Positions 27,939 through 36,679 of a stretch of 64,000 bases of DNA are shown here, piece by piece (position 1 is the first letter of the stretch; every line of letters starts with the position of its first letter). The notes beneath the pieces were generated by a model that saw nothing but the letters and a program-made list of their open reading frames with translations, ran no database searches and had not been told where the DNA came from. The stretch lies in contig NZ_JBEQCT010000002.1 of the NCBI RefSeq assembly GCF_046054155.1, positions 186,001-250,000 on the forward strand. Reading direction: 5' to 3'. Both the position numbers and the translations under genes were made by a program. The DNA is from Celerinatantimonas yamalensis. Lineage in GTDB: Bacteria; Pseudomonadota; Gammaproteobacteria; Enterobacterales; Celerinatantimonadaceae.

Positions 27939-28810
27939 TTTAATTCCTCTAATAACTTTTTAATGCCTTCTTTATAATTGGTCTTAGCTCTCCACCCCAG
28001 TTCTTTTATATAACTAGCATCTACATTTGGTACCATCATCTCATTGTCACGATAGGCGACAGCTCCAAAATTCAAGACTGTATTAGAAGGTGGATACATT
28101 AAATTATAAGCTGATATGATTTGATTAATAAAGTCCTTGACTGTAATAAGTTCACCACTCGCTATATCTATTTCGATATAGTTTGGAAGCTCATTCTTAT
28201 GTTTTAATACAATATCAAATGCTGAAACCACATCCTCAATATAGATAAAATCTCGCTGCTGAATACCACTTGTTAATGGCACTGAGCGAACATCATTTGC
28301 AATTTGAGTTATCAACCATTTTACAAATTTATAATCATCATCACCTACGCCATACATATGTTCAATTCGCAAATTTATAAATTGGATCTTATCTTGAAGA
28401 CGTTCTCCCCACTGCTTAAACTGCAGTTTACTTAAAGCATAAGAGCTAACTGAAGGATTTAATGCTGAATCAGCATTGACAAAACAACTCGCTTGAGATT
28501 CTATCGCGACTTCAAGTAATTGAGTTGCAAACACAATATTTGTTTGCAGCAACGAACTTAACGATTCACCATGTCGCCCATAACTGCAAGCAGTATGAAT
28601 CATTATTTCTGGTACAGCCCGTCGTACTTGTTCCTGCCAGTTGTCGATATCTGCATCAATAAATCGAATGGCAGATGAAATGCCTTTAAGTTTATCCAGG
28701 GAAGAATGGCGTCGTTTGATGCCATAGACGGTATGACCTTGGGCGATAAAAAAACGGGCTAAATGGCTACCGAGAAACCCAGTTACTCCGCTGATGACAA
28801 TTGTTGGCAT
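27935..28810 (-). CDS. CDP-3,6-dideoxyhexose reductase (paratose/abequose synthase-like SDR)
   Basis: 291-residue SDR with IVISGVTGFLGSHLARF at the N-terminus and SSYALSKLQFKQW (Tyr-x3-Lys) around residue 124. It lies between rfbH and the CDP-paratose 2-epimerase gene, which is where the 4-keto reductase of a tyvelose pathway (RfbS, paratose synthase) would be expected. RfbJ (abequose synthase) differs by stereochemistry and cannot be separated by eye; the downstream epimerase favours RfbS. Confidence 0.78.
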   Translation of the reverse strand: MPTIVISGVTGFLGSHLARFFIAQGHTVYGIKRRHSSLDKLKGISSAIRFIDADIDNWQEQVRRAVPEIMIHTACSYGRHGESLSSLLQTNIVFATQLLEVAIESQASCFVNADSALNPSVSSYALSKLQFKQWGERLQDKIQFINLRIEHMYGVGDDDYKFVKWLITQIANDVRSVPLTSGIQQRDFIYIEDVVSAFDIVLKHKNELPNYIEIDIASGELITVKDFINQIISAYNLMYPPSNTVLNFGAVAYRDNEMMVPNVDASYIKELGWRAKTNYKEGIKKLLEELK

Positions 28811-28811
28811 A

Positions 28812-30125
28812 CTAAAAATTTAATCCAAAAAATTCTTCAAATTTCTCAATCACATAATCTAAATGGTTCTGATTAAGCCCTGGATAAATACCAATCCAAA
28901 AGGTTTGATTCATGATCCGGTCGGTATTGGTTAACTCTCCGACTACACGATAGTTAACATTTGAAAAATAAGGTTGGCGCGTTAAATTACCAGCAAATAG
29001 TAACCGCGTCCCAATTTTAGCTTCATCTAAAAATTGAATAAGTTGTACACGTGTTACACCAGCCGTTTCTTTTAGCGTAATGGGAAAACCGAACCAAGAT
29101 GGTTCTGAGTGATCAGTGGCTTCTGGTAGCTCAATAAACTCAGCGCAACTTTGTAGACCATTTTTGAGATAGTCAAAATTAGCTTTACGCGTTTCAATAA
29201 AACTTGGTAGCTTGTCGAGCTGCGCGACACCGCAAGCAGCCTGCATATCTGTGATTTTTAAATTATAGCCCAGATGTGAATAGGTATATTTATGATCATA
29301 GCCAAACGGCAGCGAACCTAACTGTTGGCAAAAGCGTTTGCCACAAGTATTGTCACACCCAGGTTCACAATAGCAATCTCGCCCCCAATCACGGAACGAC
29401 TCAAGTAAGGTTTTTAGTTTGGCTGATTGAGTAAACACAGCACCACCCTCCCCCATGGTAATATGATGGGCCGGGTAAAAGCTTACAGTTGCAATATCAC
29501 CAAATGTCCCCACTAATTTGCCATCATAACGCGTACCTAGTGCATCGCAGCAATCTTCTACTAGCCATAACTTATATTTGTCAGCAATTCGTTTCACTTC
29601 TGCTAAGTTAAATGAATTACCTAAGGTGTGAGCAATCATAATCGCTTTCGTTTTGTCAGACACCGCAGCCTCAATTAAGCTTGCATCGACATTATAAGTT
29701 GGAATGTCCACATCAACAAAAACAGGCACCAGTCCATTTTGAATGATCGGGTTAACCGTCGTGGGGAACCCCGCAGCGACCGTGATCACTTCATCTCCGG
29801 GCTTGAGTGCGCGCTCTTTTAACTTAGGAGAGGTCAGTGCTGTTAACGCCAACAAGTTGGCCGATGAGCCTGATGTGGTTGTTAATACATGCCGCACACC
29901 TAAAAATTCACCCAATTTTTGTTCAAATTGATGATTAAACCGCCCCGTGGTTAACCAGCCATCTAAAGAAGCGTCAACCATATGTTGTAATTCACTCTGA
30001 TCGAGTACTTTACCCGATGGCGGCACCACATCTGTTCCTGGTTGAAATGCTTTCGGCTGATATTTCTGCTGGGCATATTGGCTGACTAACTCAGCAATTT
30101 GGGTCCGTAATTCTTGCTCTGTCAT
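28812..30125 (-). CDS. rfbH: CDP-4-dehydro-6-deoxyglucose 3-dehydrase (E1)
   Basis: PMP- and [2Fe-2S]-dependent enzyme that, with its reductase, removes the C3 hydroxyl. 437 residues of aminotransferase fold. The position of the PLP lysine carries histidine instead (His220 in FYPAHHITMGEGG), the known signature separating E1 dehydrases from aminotransferases. Cys251, Cys253, Cys257 and Cys261 form the iron-sulfur motif. It overlaps rfbG by ATGA. Very well conserved, with higher GC than the surrounding glycosyltransferases. Confidence 0.96.
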   Translation of the reverse strand: MTEQELRTQIAELVSQYAQQKYQPKAFQPGTDVVPPSGKVLDQSELQHMVDASLDGWLTTGRFNHQFEQKLGEFLGVRHVLTTTSGSSANLLALTALTSPKLKERALKPGDEVITVAAGFPTTVNPIIQNGLVPVFVDVDIPTYNVDASLIEAAVSDKTKAIMIAHTLGNSFNLAEVKRIADKYKLWLVEDCCDALGTRYDGKLVGTFGDIATVSFYPAHHITMGEGGAVFTQSAKLKTLLESFRDWGRDCYCEPGCDNTCGKRFCQQLGSLPFGYDHKYTYSHLGYNLKITDMQAACGVAQLDKLPSFIETRKANFDYLKNGLQSCAEFIELPEATDHSEPSWFGFPITLKETAGVTRVQLIQFLDEAKIGTRLLFAGNLTRQPYFSNVNYRVVGELTNTDRIMNQTFWIGIYPGLNQNHLDYVIEKFEEFFGLNF

Positions 30126-31207
30126 CGGTAATCCTTGGTCTCGGTATATCGTTTTATTTCATCCAGGCTATAGTGCTGCATATCTTGATTTGCTAACCAG
30201 GCTTTATGCCAAGCCACTATTTGGGTAAGCGTTGTGGGCAGAGTCCAGCGAGGGTGCCAATTCAACAATTGGTTTGCTTTGGAGCAATCCAATTTCAGAT
30301 AATGTGCTTCATGGGGGTGCTGGCCGGCTTCAATATTCCATTTGGCCTCATCACCCCATAAATGGGCTAACTCTTTGACAATGTAATCGACAGGCTGCGC
30401 ATCACTGCTGTGTGGCCCAAAATTCCAGCCACCATTAAATTCAGCGCCTTGGCTAAACAGCTGCTCAGCGACCATCAGATATCCGGCCAATGGCTCTAGT
30501 ACGTGCTGCCAAGGGCGAATGGCATATGGATTACGAATTTGTACGGTTTGTTTTTGCTCAAACCCTTTGAGAATATCTGGAATTAATCGATCAACCGCCC
30601 AATCCCCCCCACCAATCACATTGCCCGCGCGCACAGATGCCACTGCAACCCCATGGCGATGATGATCAACGCCATTAAAATAAGAGTTGCGATAAGCACT
30701 AGTGACCAATTCTGAACACCCTTTACTATTGGAATAGGGGTCGTAGCCGCCCATGGGGTCAACTTCGCGATACCCCCAAACCCACTCGTTATTTTCATAG
30801 CACTTATCGCTGGTCACACACACCACTGCCCGCACGCTGCCGGCATGGCGGATAGCATCAAGCAGATGAACGGTTCCCATCACATTGGTTTGATAGGTTT
30901 CGATGGGATGATCATAGGAATAACGCACTAAGGGCTGAGCAGCCATATGAATCACAATATCTGGCTGATAGCTTTGCAGCGCCTCTCGCAGCAGAGCTGC
31001 GTCACGAATATCACCAATTTGGTGGCTATCACATAGCTGCTCGATGTTTGCTTGTTTAAACAAACTTGGCGTGGTTGGAGGCTCGAGTGCAAACCCTTTC
31101 ACTTTAGCGCCCATAGAAGCTAACCAAAGTGTTAACCAGCTTCCTTTAAACCCGGTATGACCCGTTAAAAAGACTTTTTTATTGTTCCAAAATGATGGTG
31201 TTGGCAT
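30122..31207 (-). CDS. rfbG: CDP-glucose 4,6-dehydratase
   Basis: Forms CDP-4-keto-6-deoxyglucose. From the ATG at 31207 the protein is 361 residues, beginning MPTPSFWNNKKVFLTGHTGF; the farther upstream start at 31249 would overlap rfbF by 40 bp, while 31207 leaves a two-base gap. TGHTGFKGSWL is the NAD loop typical of RfbG, VTSDKCYEN the catalytic segment and DPYSNSKGCSEL the Tyr-x3-Lys. Second enzyme of the CDP-dideoxyhexose pathway. Confidence 0.95.
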   Translation of the reverse strand: MPTPSFWNNKKVFLTGHTGFKGSWLTLWLASMGAKVKGFALEPPTTPSLFKQANIEQLCDSHQIGDIRDAALLREALQSYQPDIVIHMAAQPLVRYSYDHPIETYQTNVMGTVHLLDAIRHAGSVRAVVCVTSDKCYENNEWVWGYREVDPMGGYDPYSNSKGCSELVTSAYRNSYFNGVDHHRHGVAVASVRAGNVIGGGDWAVDRLIPDILKGFEQKQTVQIRNPYAIRPWQHVLEPLAGYLMVAEQLFSQGAEFNGGWNFGPHSSDAQPVDYIVKELAHLWGDEAKWNIEAGQHPHEAHYLKLDCSKANQLLNWHPRWTLPTTLTQIVAWHKAWLANQDMQHYSLDEIKRYTETKDYR

Positions 31208-31209
31208 GA

Positions 31210-31983
31210 TTATTCCCACACTTTCCAAGGGGCTTGCTGATTTTCCCATAACTCTTCAAGCTTAACCTTATCACGCAGTGTATCCATTGGTTGCCAAAAT
31301 CCTTCATGTTGAAACGCCATCAACTCACCATCAGCAGCCAGTTGGTTGAGTGGTTGTTGTTCCCATATGGTTTGATCACTATCAATGAGATTAATCACTT
31401 TAGGGGAGAGTACAAAAAAGCCACCGTTGATCATCCCCCCATCGCCGCGTGGTTTTTCTTGAAACGACTGCACCGAATTTTGCTCAATTTTCAATGCCCC
31501 AAACCGCCCAGGGGGATACGTTGCCGTTAAGGTCGCTAATTTGCCATGATTACGATGAAACTCTAAGCTTTTAGCAATATCAACATCCGCTACCCCATCG
31601 CCATAGGTAAAGAAAAATTCCGATTCATCTTCTAGATACTCCCGCACTCGGCGCAGGCGCCCGCCTGTCATTGAATGCTCCCCGGTATCAACTAGGGTAA
31701 CTTTCCAAGGCTCTGCCCGTTTATGGTGGACACACATCTCATTTTTAGACATATCAAAGGTAATATCAGACATATGCATAAAGTAGTTCGCAAAATACTC
31801 TTTGATAAAATAGCCTTTATAGCCACAACAGATAATAAAGTCATTGACACCATAGTAAGAATACATCTTCATGATATGCCATAACATGGGTTTACCACCA
31901 ATTTCGACCATTGGTTTTGGTTTTGTTACCGTCTCTTCACTGAGCCGAGTTCCTAAACCACCGGCTAAAATCACTGCTTTCAT
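31210..31983 (-). CDS. rfbF: glucose-1-phosphate cytidylyltransferase
   Basis: First step to CDP-3,6-dideoxyhexoses: glucose-1-phosphate plus CTP gives CDP-glucose. 257 residues, as expected, starting MKAVILAGGLGTRLSEETV with the KPKPMVEIGGKPML follow-on and FFTYGDGVADVD metal-binding segment. It is 15 bp after rfbI and 2 bp before rfbG. Confidence 0.97.
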   Translation of the reverse strand: MKAVILAGGLGTRLSEETVTKPKPMVEIGGKPMLWHIMKMYSYYGVNDFIICCGYKGYFIKEYFANYFMHMSDITFDMSKNEMCVHHKRAEPWKVTLVDTGEHSMTGGRLRRVREYLEDESEFFFTYGDGVADVDIAKSLEFHRNHGKLATLTATYPPGRFGALKIEQNSVQSFQEKPRGDGGMINGGFFVLSPKVINLIDSDQTIWEQQPLNQLAADGELMAFQHEGFWQPMDTLRDKVKLEELWENQQAPWKVWE

Positions 31984-31998
31984 CGTTACTCCAGTGTA

Positions 31999-32952
31999 CT
32001 AATTAGTTGATGCGACAAATGCATCAGAATAAAAGTGCGTTACGGCTAGCCCATGTTGCACCAGTAACTTGGCGGCGCTAGCTATCATATTCGCTGAGCC
32101 ACAGGCATAAACATGTGCACTCGAAAAATCATGTAACTGCTGCACCGCAACTTGCTGTACATACCCTTGCACGGCTGGTTGCAAAGCGCTTTCTTGTGAA
32201 ACGACAGGTACATAATGAAAATTCGGATTGAACGCTTGCCACTGCTGCGGTGATTCATCGTAAACATCACTCAGATGACGATTTCCCCAAAATAGATAAA
32301 TGTCACCCGTATAGTGCTCTAAAAAGAGCTGCTTTAACATCGCCTTTACTGGTGCAAATCCGGTTCCTGTTGCCAAAAACACTATTGGTCCAGAGTGGTT
32401 TAAGTCACGAATAAAAAAGGTCCCTTTTGGGCCATGTAGTCGCATTAACAGATTTTGCCGGATCTGAGTCAATAATTGATGGCTCATGACCCCGTGTTCA
32501 ACCCGCTTAATGTGCAGTTCAAGCTGTCCATCACAAGGGAGCGATGCTAGCGAGTAACTGCGGCTCACACCATCCAATGATAAATCGATATATTGCCCAG
32601 CTAAATAGTTTAAAGGCTGATTAGGCGGCGTTCGTAGATAAAGCACGAGTACATGATCATTAATTAGCTGATAGTCAGTCACCTTGCAGGGAATCAGTTT
32701 TTCTTCAATGCCAACTAACTGCGGAAAGTAATCCGCAATTAGATCTACATCACTCACGGGTTGATATTGACAAGTCAGTACTACTTTCTCTTGACCATTT
32801 TCCACTGCAATGGCCTGGCAACTGTTACACCGCCCCGTTTTACAGCTATGGCTTAATGGGATCTGTTGGCGTAACGCAGCGCTTAACAGTGTTTCACCCT
32901 TTTTAACGCTGAATTTAACATCTGAAGGGATTAATTTAATGGTTTTTGTCAT
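31999..32952 (-). CDS. rfbI: CDP-6-deoxy-delta-3,4-glucoseen reductase (E3)
   Basis: Flavin and [2Fe-2S] reductase that feeds electrons from NAD(P)H to RfbH. I choose the ATG at 32952 (MTKTIKLIPSDVKF, 317 residues); a start at 33015 would lie 80 bp inside wzz. Residues 1-70 are a plant-type ferredoxin domain with Cys37, Cys42 and Cys45 (CKTGRCNSC). The only following cysteine is Cys61, just 15 residues on, shorter than the roughly 30-residue spacing usual in this fold. Residues about 100-317 are an FAD/NAD reductase domain with YIDLSLDGVSRSYSLAS (RxYS) and FLATGTGFAPVKAM. It starts the dideoxyhexose block. Confidence 0.92.
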   Translation of the reverse strand: MTKTIKLIPSDVKFSVKKGETLLSAALRQQIPLSHSCKTGRCNSCQAIAVENGQEKVVLTCQYQPVSDVDLIADYFPQLVGIEEKLIPCKVTDYQLINDHVLVLYLRTPPNQPLNYLAGQYIDLSLDGVSRSYSLASLPCDGQLELHIKRVEHGVMSHQLLTQIRQNLLMRLHGPKGTFFIRDLNHSGPIVFLATGTGFAPVKAMLKQLFLEHYTGDIYLFWGNRHLSDVYDESPQQWQAFNPNFHYVPVVSQESALQPAVQGYVQQVAVQQLHDFSSAHVYACGSANMIASAAKLLVQHGLAVTHFYSDAFVASTN

Positions 32953-33919
32953 TACGAATAAACTGTTTAATGAAGATAAAAAAAACACCCAATATGCCGC
33001 CCAAAATAACCGCAATAACGACTATCAGTTTGCGTTTGGGTTTACTTGGATTTTCTGCGACGACAGCCGGATCAATTGTTTTAAATGCATATTCTTTACG
33101 CACTTTGGTGAGCATGAGTGTTTTGGTTTGCTGCTCAATTAACTGATAAAGCATGGTGCGGTTATCTGCTAAACTCGTCTGAGCGAGCTGACTATTTAAA
33201 TACTGGATGCTATTTTGTGCATCAATCATGTCCTGTTGGCGCATCTCTTCATTCAAATCGCTAATGAGCCAAGTAGCCCATTGCTGGGCTATATTAGGCG
33301 AGTAATAGTTAATACTAACTGTCGTCATATTCGTTTTGGTATCAGTATCTACAGATAATATTTTTTTAAGAAAATATTGTGTAGCATCTAAGCGGGTTGG
33401 CTTTAAACTCTTCTCATCATCGCTCAGCCATTGCTTGGTTTTGGGATTATATAGGCTTGTATTATATTTAAGTTGTTCGGTCTTTTTATCCCAACCTTTG
33501 GTTGCCATCAGCTCGGGCAATAGATGGTGGCGAGTGATAAAATCACCGATAAATTTGCGTGACTGCAGTACTTGCAAGGCCAAGATGGTTTTATTGCTCC
33601 CCCCGCTACCCAAATTGACCCCAGCTAGTGAGGCTAAACCACCAAATTGGCTGGCTAGACCAGCAAGTTGGCTCGCTTGACTATTGTCAGCTGGTGCAAT
33701 AAGTACTTGCGATTGATAAATATTCGGTTGTAATTTGGCATAAATAACCCCACCGATGCCAAACACTAAAGCAAAAGCAATGATCCACCATTTACCGTGC
33801 CAAATAACAGCAAATAATTCACGCAAGTCAATTTCATCATCTGCCACTTGCGGCATCGGGTAATAATAGCTAGGCGGTGGGTATTGGGGTGTTTGTTGTT
33901 GATTAGGTGTTTCGGTCAT
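32936..33919 (-). CDS. wzz: polysaccharide co-polymerase / O-antigen chain length determinant
   Basis: 327-residue inner-membrane protein. A Pro/Tyr-rich cytoplasmic start, EIDLRELFAVIWHGKWW before a membrane helix (about 50-68), the periplasmic Wzz domain (about 70-290), and a second helix near the C-terminus (KRKLIVVIAVILGGILGVFF) after the PSKPKRK proline-rich motif. It ends a few residues after helix 2, so it lacks the Wzc tyrosine-kinase domain. It controls the chain length made by Wzy. It overlaps rfbI by 17 bp and follows the wza-like gene after a 118-bp gap holding a REP-like hairpin. Confidence 0.9.
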   Translation of the reverse strand: MTETPNQQQTPQYPPPSYYYPMPQVADDEIDLRELFAVIWHGKWWIIAFALVFGIGGVIYAKLQPNIYQSQVLIAPADNSQASQLAGLASQFGGLASLAGVNLGSGGSNKTILALQVLQSRKFIGDFITRHHLLPELMATKGWDKKTEQLKYNTSLYNPKTKQWLSDDEKSLKPTRLDATQYFLKKILSVDTDTKTNMTTVSINYYSPNIAQQWATWLISDLNEEMRQQDMIDAQNSIQYLNSQLAQTSLADNRTMLYQLIEQQTKTLMLTKVRKEYAFKTIDPAVVAENPSKPKRKLIVVIAVILGGILGVFFIFIKQFIRNDKNH

Positions 33920-33992
33920 TGATATACCACTATTAAAGCGAGTACCCGAATTCCACTTAATGTGATTCGGGCGACATGAATAAGAGAGAGAT

Positions 33993-34023
33993 CCTGGGTT
34001 TCGCTTCGCGTTACCCAGGCTAC
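33993..34023. repeat. single REP-like hairpin between wza-like gene and wzz
   Basis: CCTGGGT (33993-33999) pairs with ACCCAGG (34013-34019), followed by CTAC. The CCAGGCTAC end is the same as in the large REP array at 42.7-45.3 kb. It sits in the 118-bp gap between two operon genes, where REPs commonly modulate mRNA stability. Confidence 0.6.
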
Positions 34024-34037
34024 AAAAATCGCCATTT

Positions 34038-36656
34038 TTATTTGACTGCTTTCCAAGCTACACCCAGTTGATACATGATCTGAGTTGCGGTGCTTAAGGT
34101 ACTTAACCCGTCTAAGTAGTCGGTATTGATCGGCACAATAATGGTATCACCCGGCTGTAATGGTTTACTGCTACGCGCAAACCAATACGATTGGTTCGGT
34201 AACATTACCGCCCCATTAGCACGGATCACATAGATTCGCTCATCATCGGCTTGTTTTTTCTCACCACCGGCCATATCAATATACTGCTGCACCGATTTCG
34301 ATGGATCAAAGGTAAAGTTACTGGCCAGTTGCACTTGCCCCATCACCGAGATGGTATTCCGTTTAGGTGGAATATACAGTTTGTCACCATTTTCCAGCGA
34401 TACATCGTCATTCTCATTACCCCGTAAAATTTTAGGTAGGTTGATCACCAAGCGCCCCATCGCTGGAACACTATTGAGATCATCTACTACTTTTAAGGCA
34501 TCGGTTGGGCTCGTCGTATACTGGGCAGAGGTCGTTTGCCGGCGCAGTGCTAATGATGCAATCTCTTGGCGCAAATTATCAGCGAGCATTTTCATACGCT
34601 GCTGCTCTTGGGCGCGTAATATTGCGCGACTAAAAATAGCCCCTTGCGGATAAGCATATTGGGTTAAACCGCCTGCTCGAGCGACTAAGTCCGCAATACT
34701 TTCACCTTTACCAATGGTATAAATGCCGGGATGGTTCACTTCACCTTGAATTTCAACCGTATTATCAACCGTCCAATTCGTCTTGCGCTGAATTTCAATG
34801 CGATCTTTAGATTGCAGCGCAAAATCGGGCGCTTGACCTGTCAGTGTTTTGACCAAGTCAAAACGTTGGTGATACAACGAAATTTTACCTGGCATCACCA
34901 CTGAACGGGTTAATTCAGCCTCATCTTTTGCAGCAGACTCTAATAGGCCACCGGCTGCGGCAACGGCATCTTTTAAGGTCGCCCCTTCCACTAACGGATA
35001 AGTTCCAGGGTATGGAACAGAGCCGCTAATCACATACTCTTGCAATGGCTCGCCATTTACGGCTTGCTGTTGTAAGCGTTGCAAAATAGGTTGCAACAGA
35101 TTTTGTCTTGAATCAGGCCCAGCAGCCTCTTGCTGATTACCCGAGTGATCAAGAAAATGCGGTTGCGGCTTTTTATCGTTCACAACTTGAACGCCGCTGT
35201 CAGGGTTGATGGTTACAGCGTTCGTTGCATCATTTGAGTTCGCTGCAGCATGCTGATTAACCAAAGGTTTCGCTGACGGTTCTTCCCACGCCTTAACATT
35301 TAACGCATCAGCAAAGACAAAAAGTTGATCATTATCTTGCAGCGTTAAGTTTTGTTTACCTAGAGGTGAGCGAATGGCATCGCCTAAATTAAATTGCAGT
35401 ACTTTAATGTGGTGTTCTGGGTCTATTTCTCTCACCAATAAAGCATAATTTTGATCCGTGTTTGGCAATAGATCATCGCTAGCATTGGTAAAGAGATCGG
35501 ATATTTTCATCCCTTGATGAAAGGCATATGCGCCTTGGCGTGTCACCGCACCGCGTATCATGACCACATTTTGCAATTGGTCACTCACCCGATGAATACG
35601 AATGCTATCGCCATCTTTTAAAACAAGGTCACGACCTTTCGCACGACTTAAGTCAGCGGTGATCACATGCACGCCATCTGCTTGAAAACGCTTAATCTCA
35701 ACCTGCTGTAAATAAGCAGCCGCGCTACTTCCCCCCGCATCTTTGAGGAGACGACCCAGTGTTTCACCCGGTTTTATTTCATACACGGCTGGACGTCTAA
35801 CTTGGCCACTAATCGATGCACTCGCCCCTTTGGCCCCCACAAATACCGTATCCCCAGATTCTAAACGGATATCATGATTGGTTTTTCCCTCTAACAGTAA
35901 ATCATACAGATCTAAACGATCAATTACTTTGTGGTTACGGCGAATGACAATTGTGCGCAAAGAACCCGTTTTACGAAATCCCCCCGCAGCAATCAACGCT
36001 TGAGTCACCGTCGCTAAGCTGGGAATGTTGTATGCGCCCGGTTGATAAACATCCCCAGTAACATACACCTGCATGGTGCGTAGCGACCCCAGTGATATTG
36101 ACAAATCCACACCCAATATTTGTTTTTTAATCCGATGGGTCAGATTGGCCTTTAACTCTTTAAAGGTTTGTCCCGCCACATGAATGGGGCCCAGTTGTGG
36201 AAACTGTACTGCGCCGTCTCGCCCTACATCCAACTGATAGCTCTGGTTTTGGCTGCCAAACAGTTGGATATCAATCTCATCGCCTGGGGCGATCAGGTAA
36301 TTGTTTGGAACGGGTAGATCATCCACTGGCGTATAACTTGAGGGTTGGCTTGCAAATAAGTCATAGCCAAAATCAATCAACCCATTAGAGTTAGTCTGAG
36401 GCTCACTAGCCTTGGCTGGCGCAGTATCTAATTTACGGGGTTCAATGGTTGACTGAGCGGGCGTTTTTTGCGATGCGTCACTCCCACCAGTTAAACTTGA
36501 TAGATCAACCCCATATTGTTTCGCAAGTGCTTGTTGTTCAGCTTGGGGAAGTTGTTTAAATTGGGCAATTTGCGCCGCTGAGAAGTTAGCCGCGCTGGCG
36601 GTGTAACTTATCAATGCTGAGAAAAGTAAGGTCCACGTTATTGTCGCTATTTTCAT
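34038..36656 (-). CDS. polysaccharide export protein with multiple SLBB domains (Wza/WbfF-like)
   Basis: 872 residues with a signal peptide (cleavage likely after TASA at about 22). A Poly_export domain starts near residue 115 (NYLIAPGDEIDIQLFGSQNQ), followed by repeated SLBB units marked by V-x-G-x-V-x-x-P-G, for example YVTGDVYQPGAY, SISGQVRRPAVYEI, VISGSVPYPGTYPL and EIQGEVNHPGIY. Such long SLBB proteins (Vibrio WbfF) export O-antigen capsule, unlike the 380-residue Wza. No lipobox cysteine is obvious at the cleavage site. It follows the wzi-like gene by 23 bp. Confidence 0.9.
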   Translation of the reverse strand: MKIATITWTLLFSALISYTASAANFSAAQIAQFKQLPQAEQQALAKQYGVDLSSLTGGSDASQKTPAQSTIEPRKLDTAPAKASEPQTNSNGLIDFGYDLFASQPSSYTPVDDLPVPNNYLIAPGDEIDIQLFGSQNQSYQLDVGRDGAVQFPQLGPIHVAGQTFKELKANLTHRIKKQILGVDLSISLGSLRTMQVYVTGDVYQPGAYNIPSLATVTQALIAAGGFRKTGSLRTIVIRRNHKVIDRLDLYDLLLEGKTNHDIRLESGDTVFVGAKGASASISGQVRRPAVYEIKPGETLGRLLKDAGGSSAAAYLQQVEIKRFQADGVHVITADLSRAKGRDLVLKDGDSIRIHRVSDQLQNVVMIRGAVTRQGAYAFHQGMKISDLFTNASDDLLPNTDQNYALLVREIDPEHHIKVLQFNLGDAIRSPLGKQNLTLQDNDQLFVFADALNVKAWEEPSAKPLVNQHAAANSNDATNAVTINPDSGVQVVNDKKPQPHFLDHSGNQQEAAGPDSRQNLLQPILQRLQQQAVNGEPLQEYVISGSVPYPGTYPLVEGATLKDAVAAAGGLLESAAKDEAELTRSVVMPGKISLYHQRFDLVKTLTGQAPDFALQSKDRIEIQRKTNWTVDNTVEIQGEVNHPGIYTIGKGESIADLVARAGGLTQYAYPQGAIFSRAILRAQEQQRMKMLADNLRQEIASLALRRQTTSAQYTTSPTDALKVVDDLNSVPAMGRLVINLPKILRGNENDDVSLENGDKLYIPPKRNTISVMGQVQLASNFTFDPSKSVQQYIDMAGGEKKQADDERIYVIRANGAVMLPNQSYWFARSSKPLQPGDTIIVPINTDYLDGLSTLSTATQIMYQLGVAWKAVK

Positions 36657-36679
36657 TAATTATATCCAATCCACTAAAA

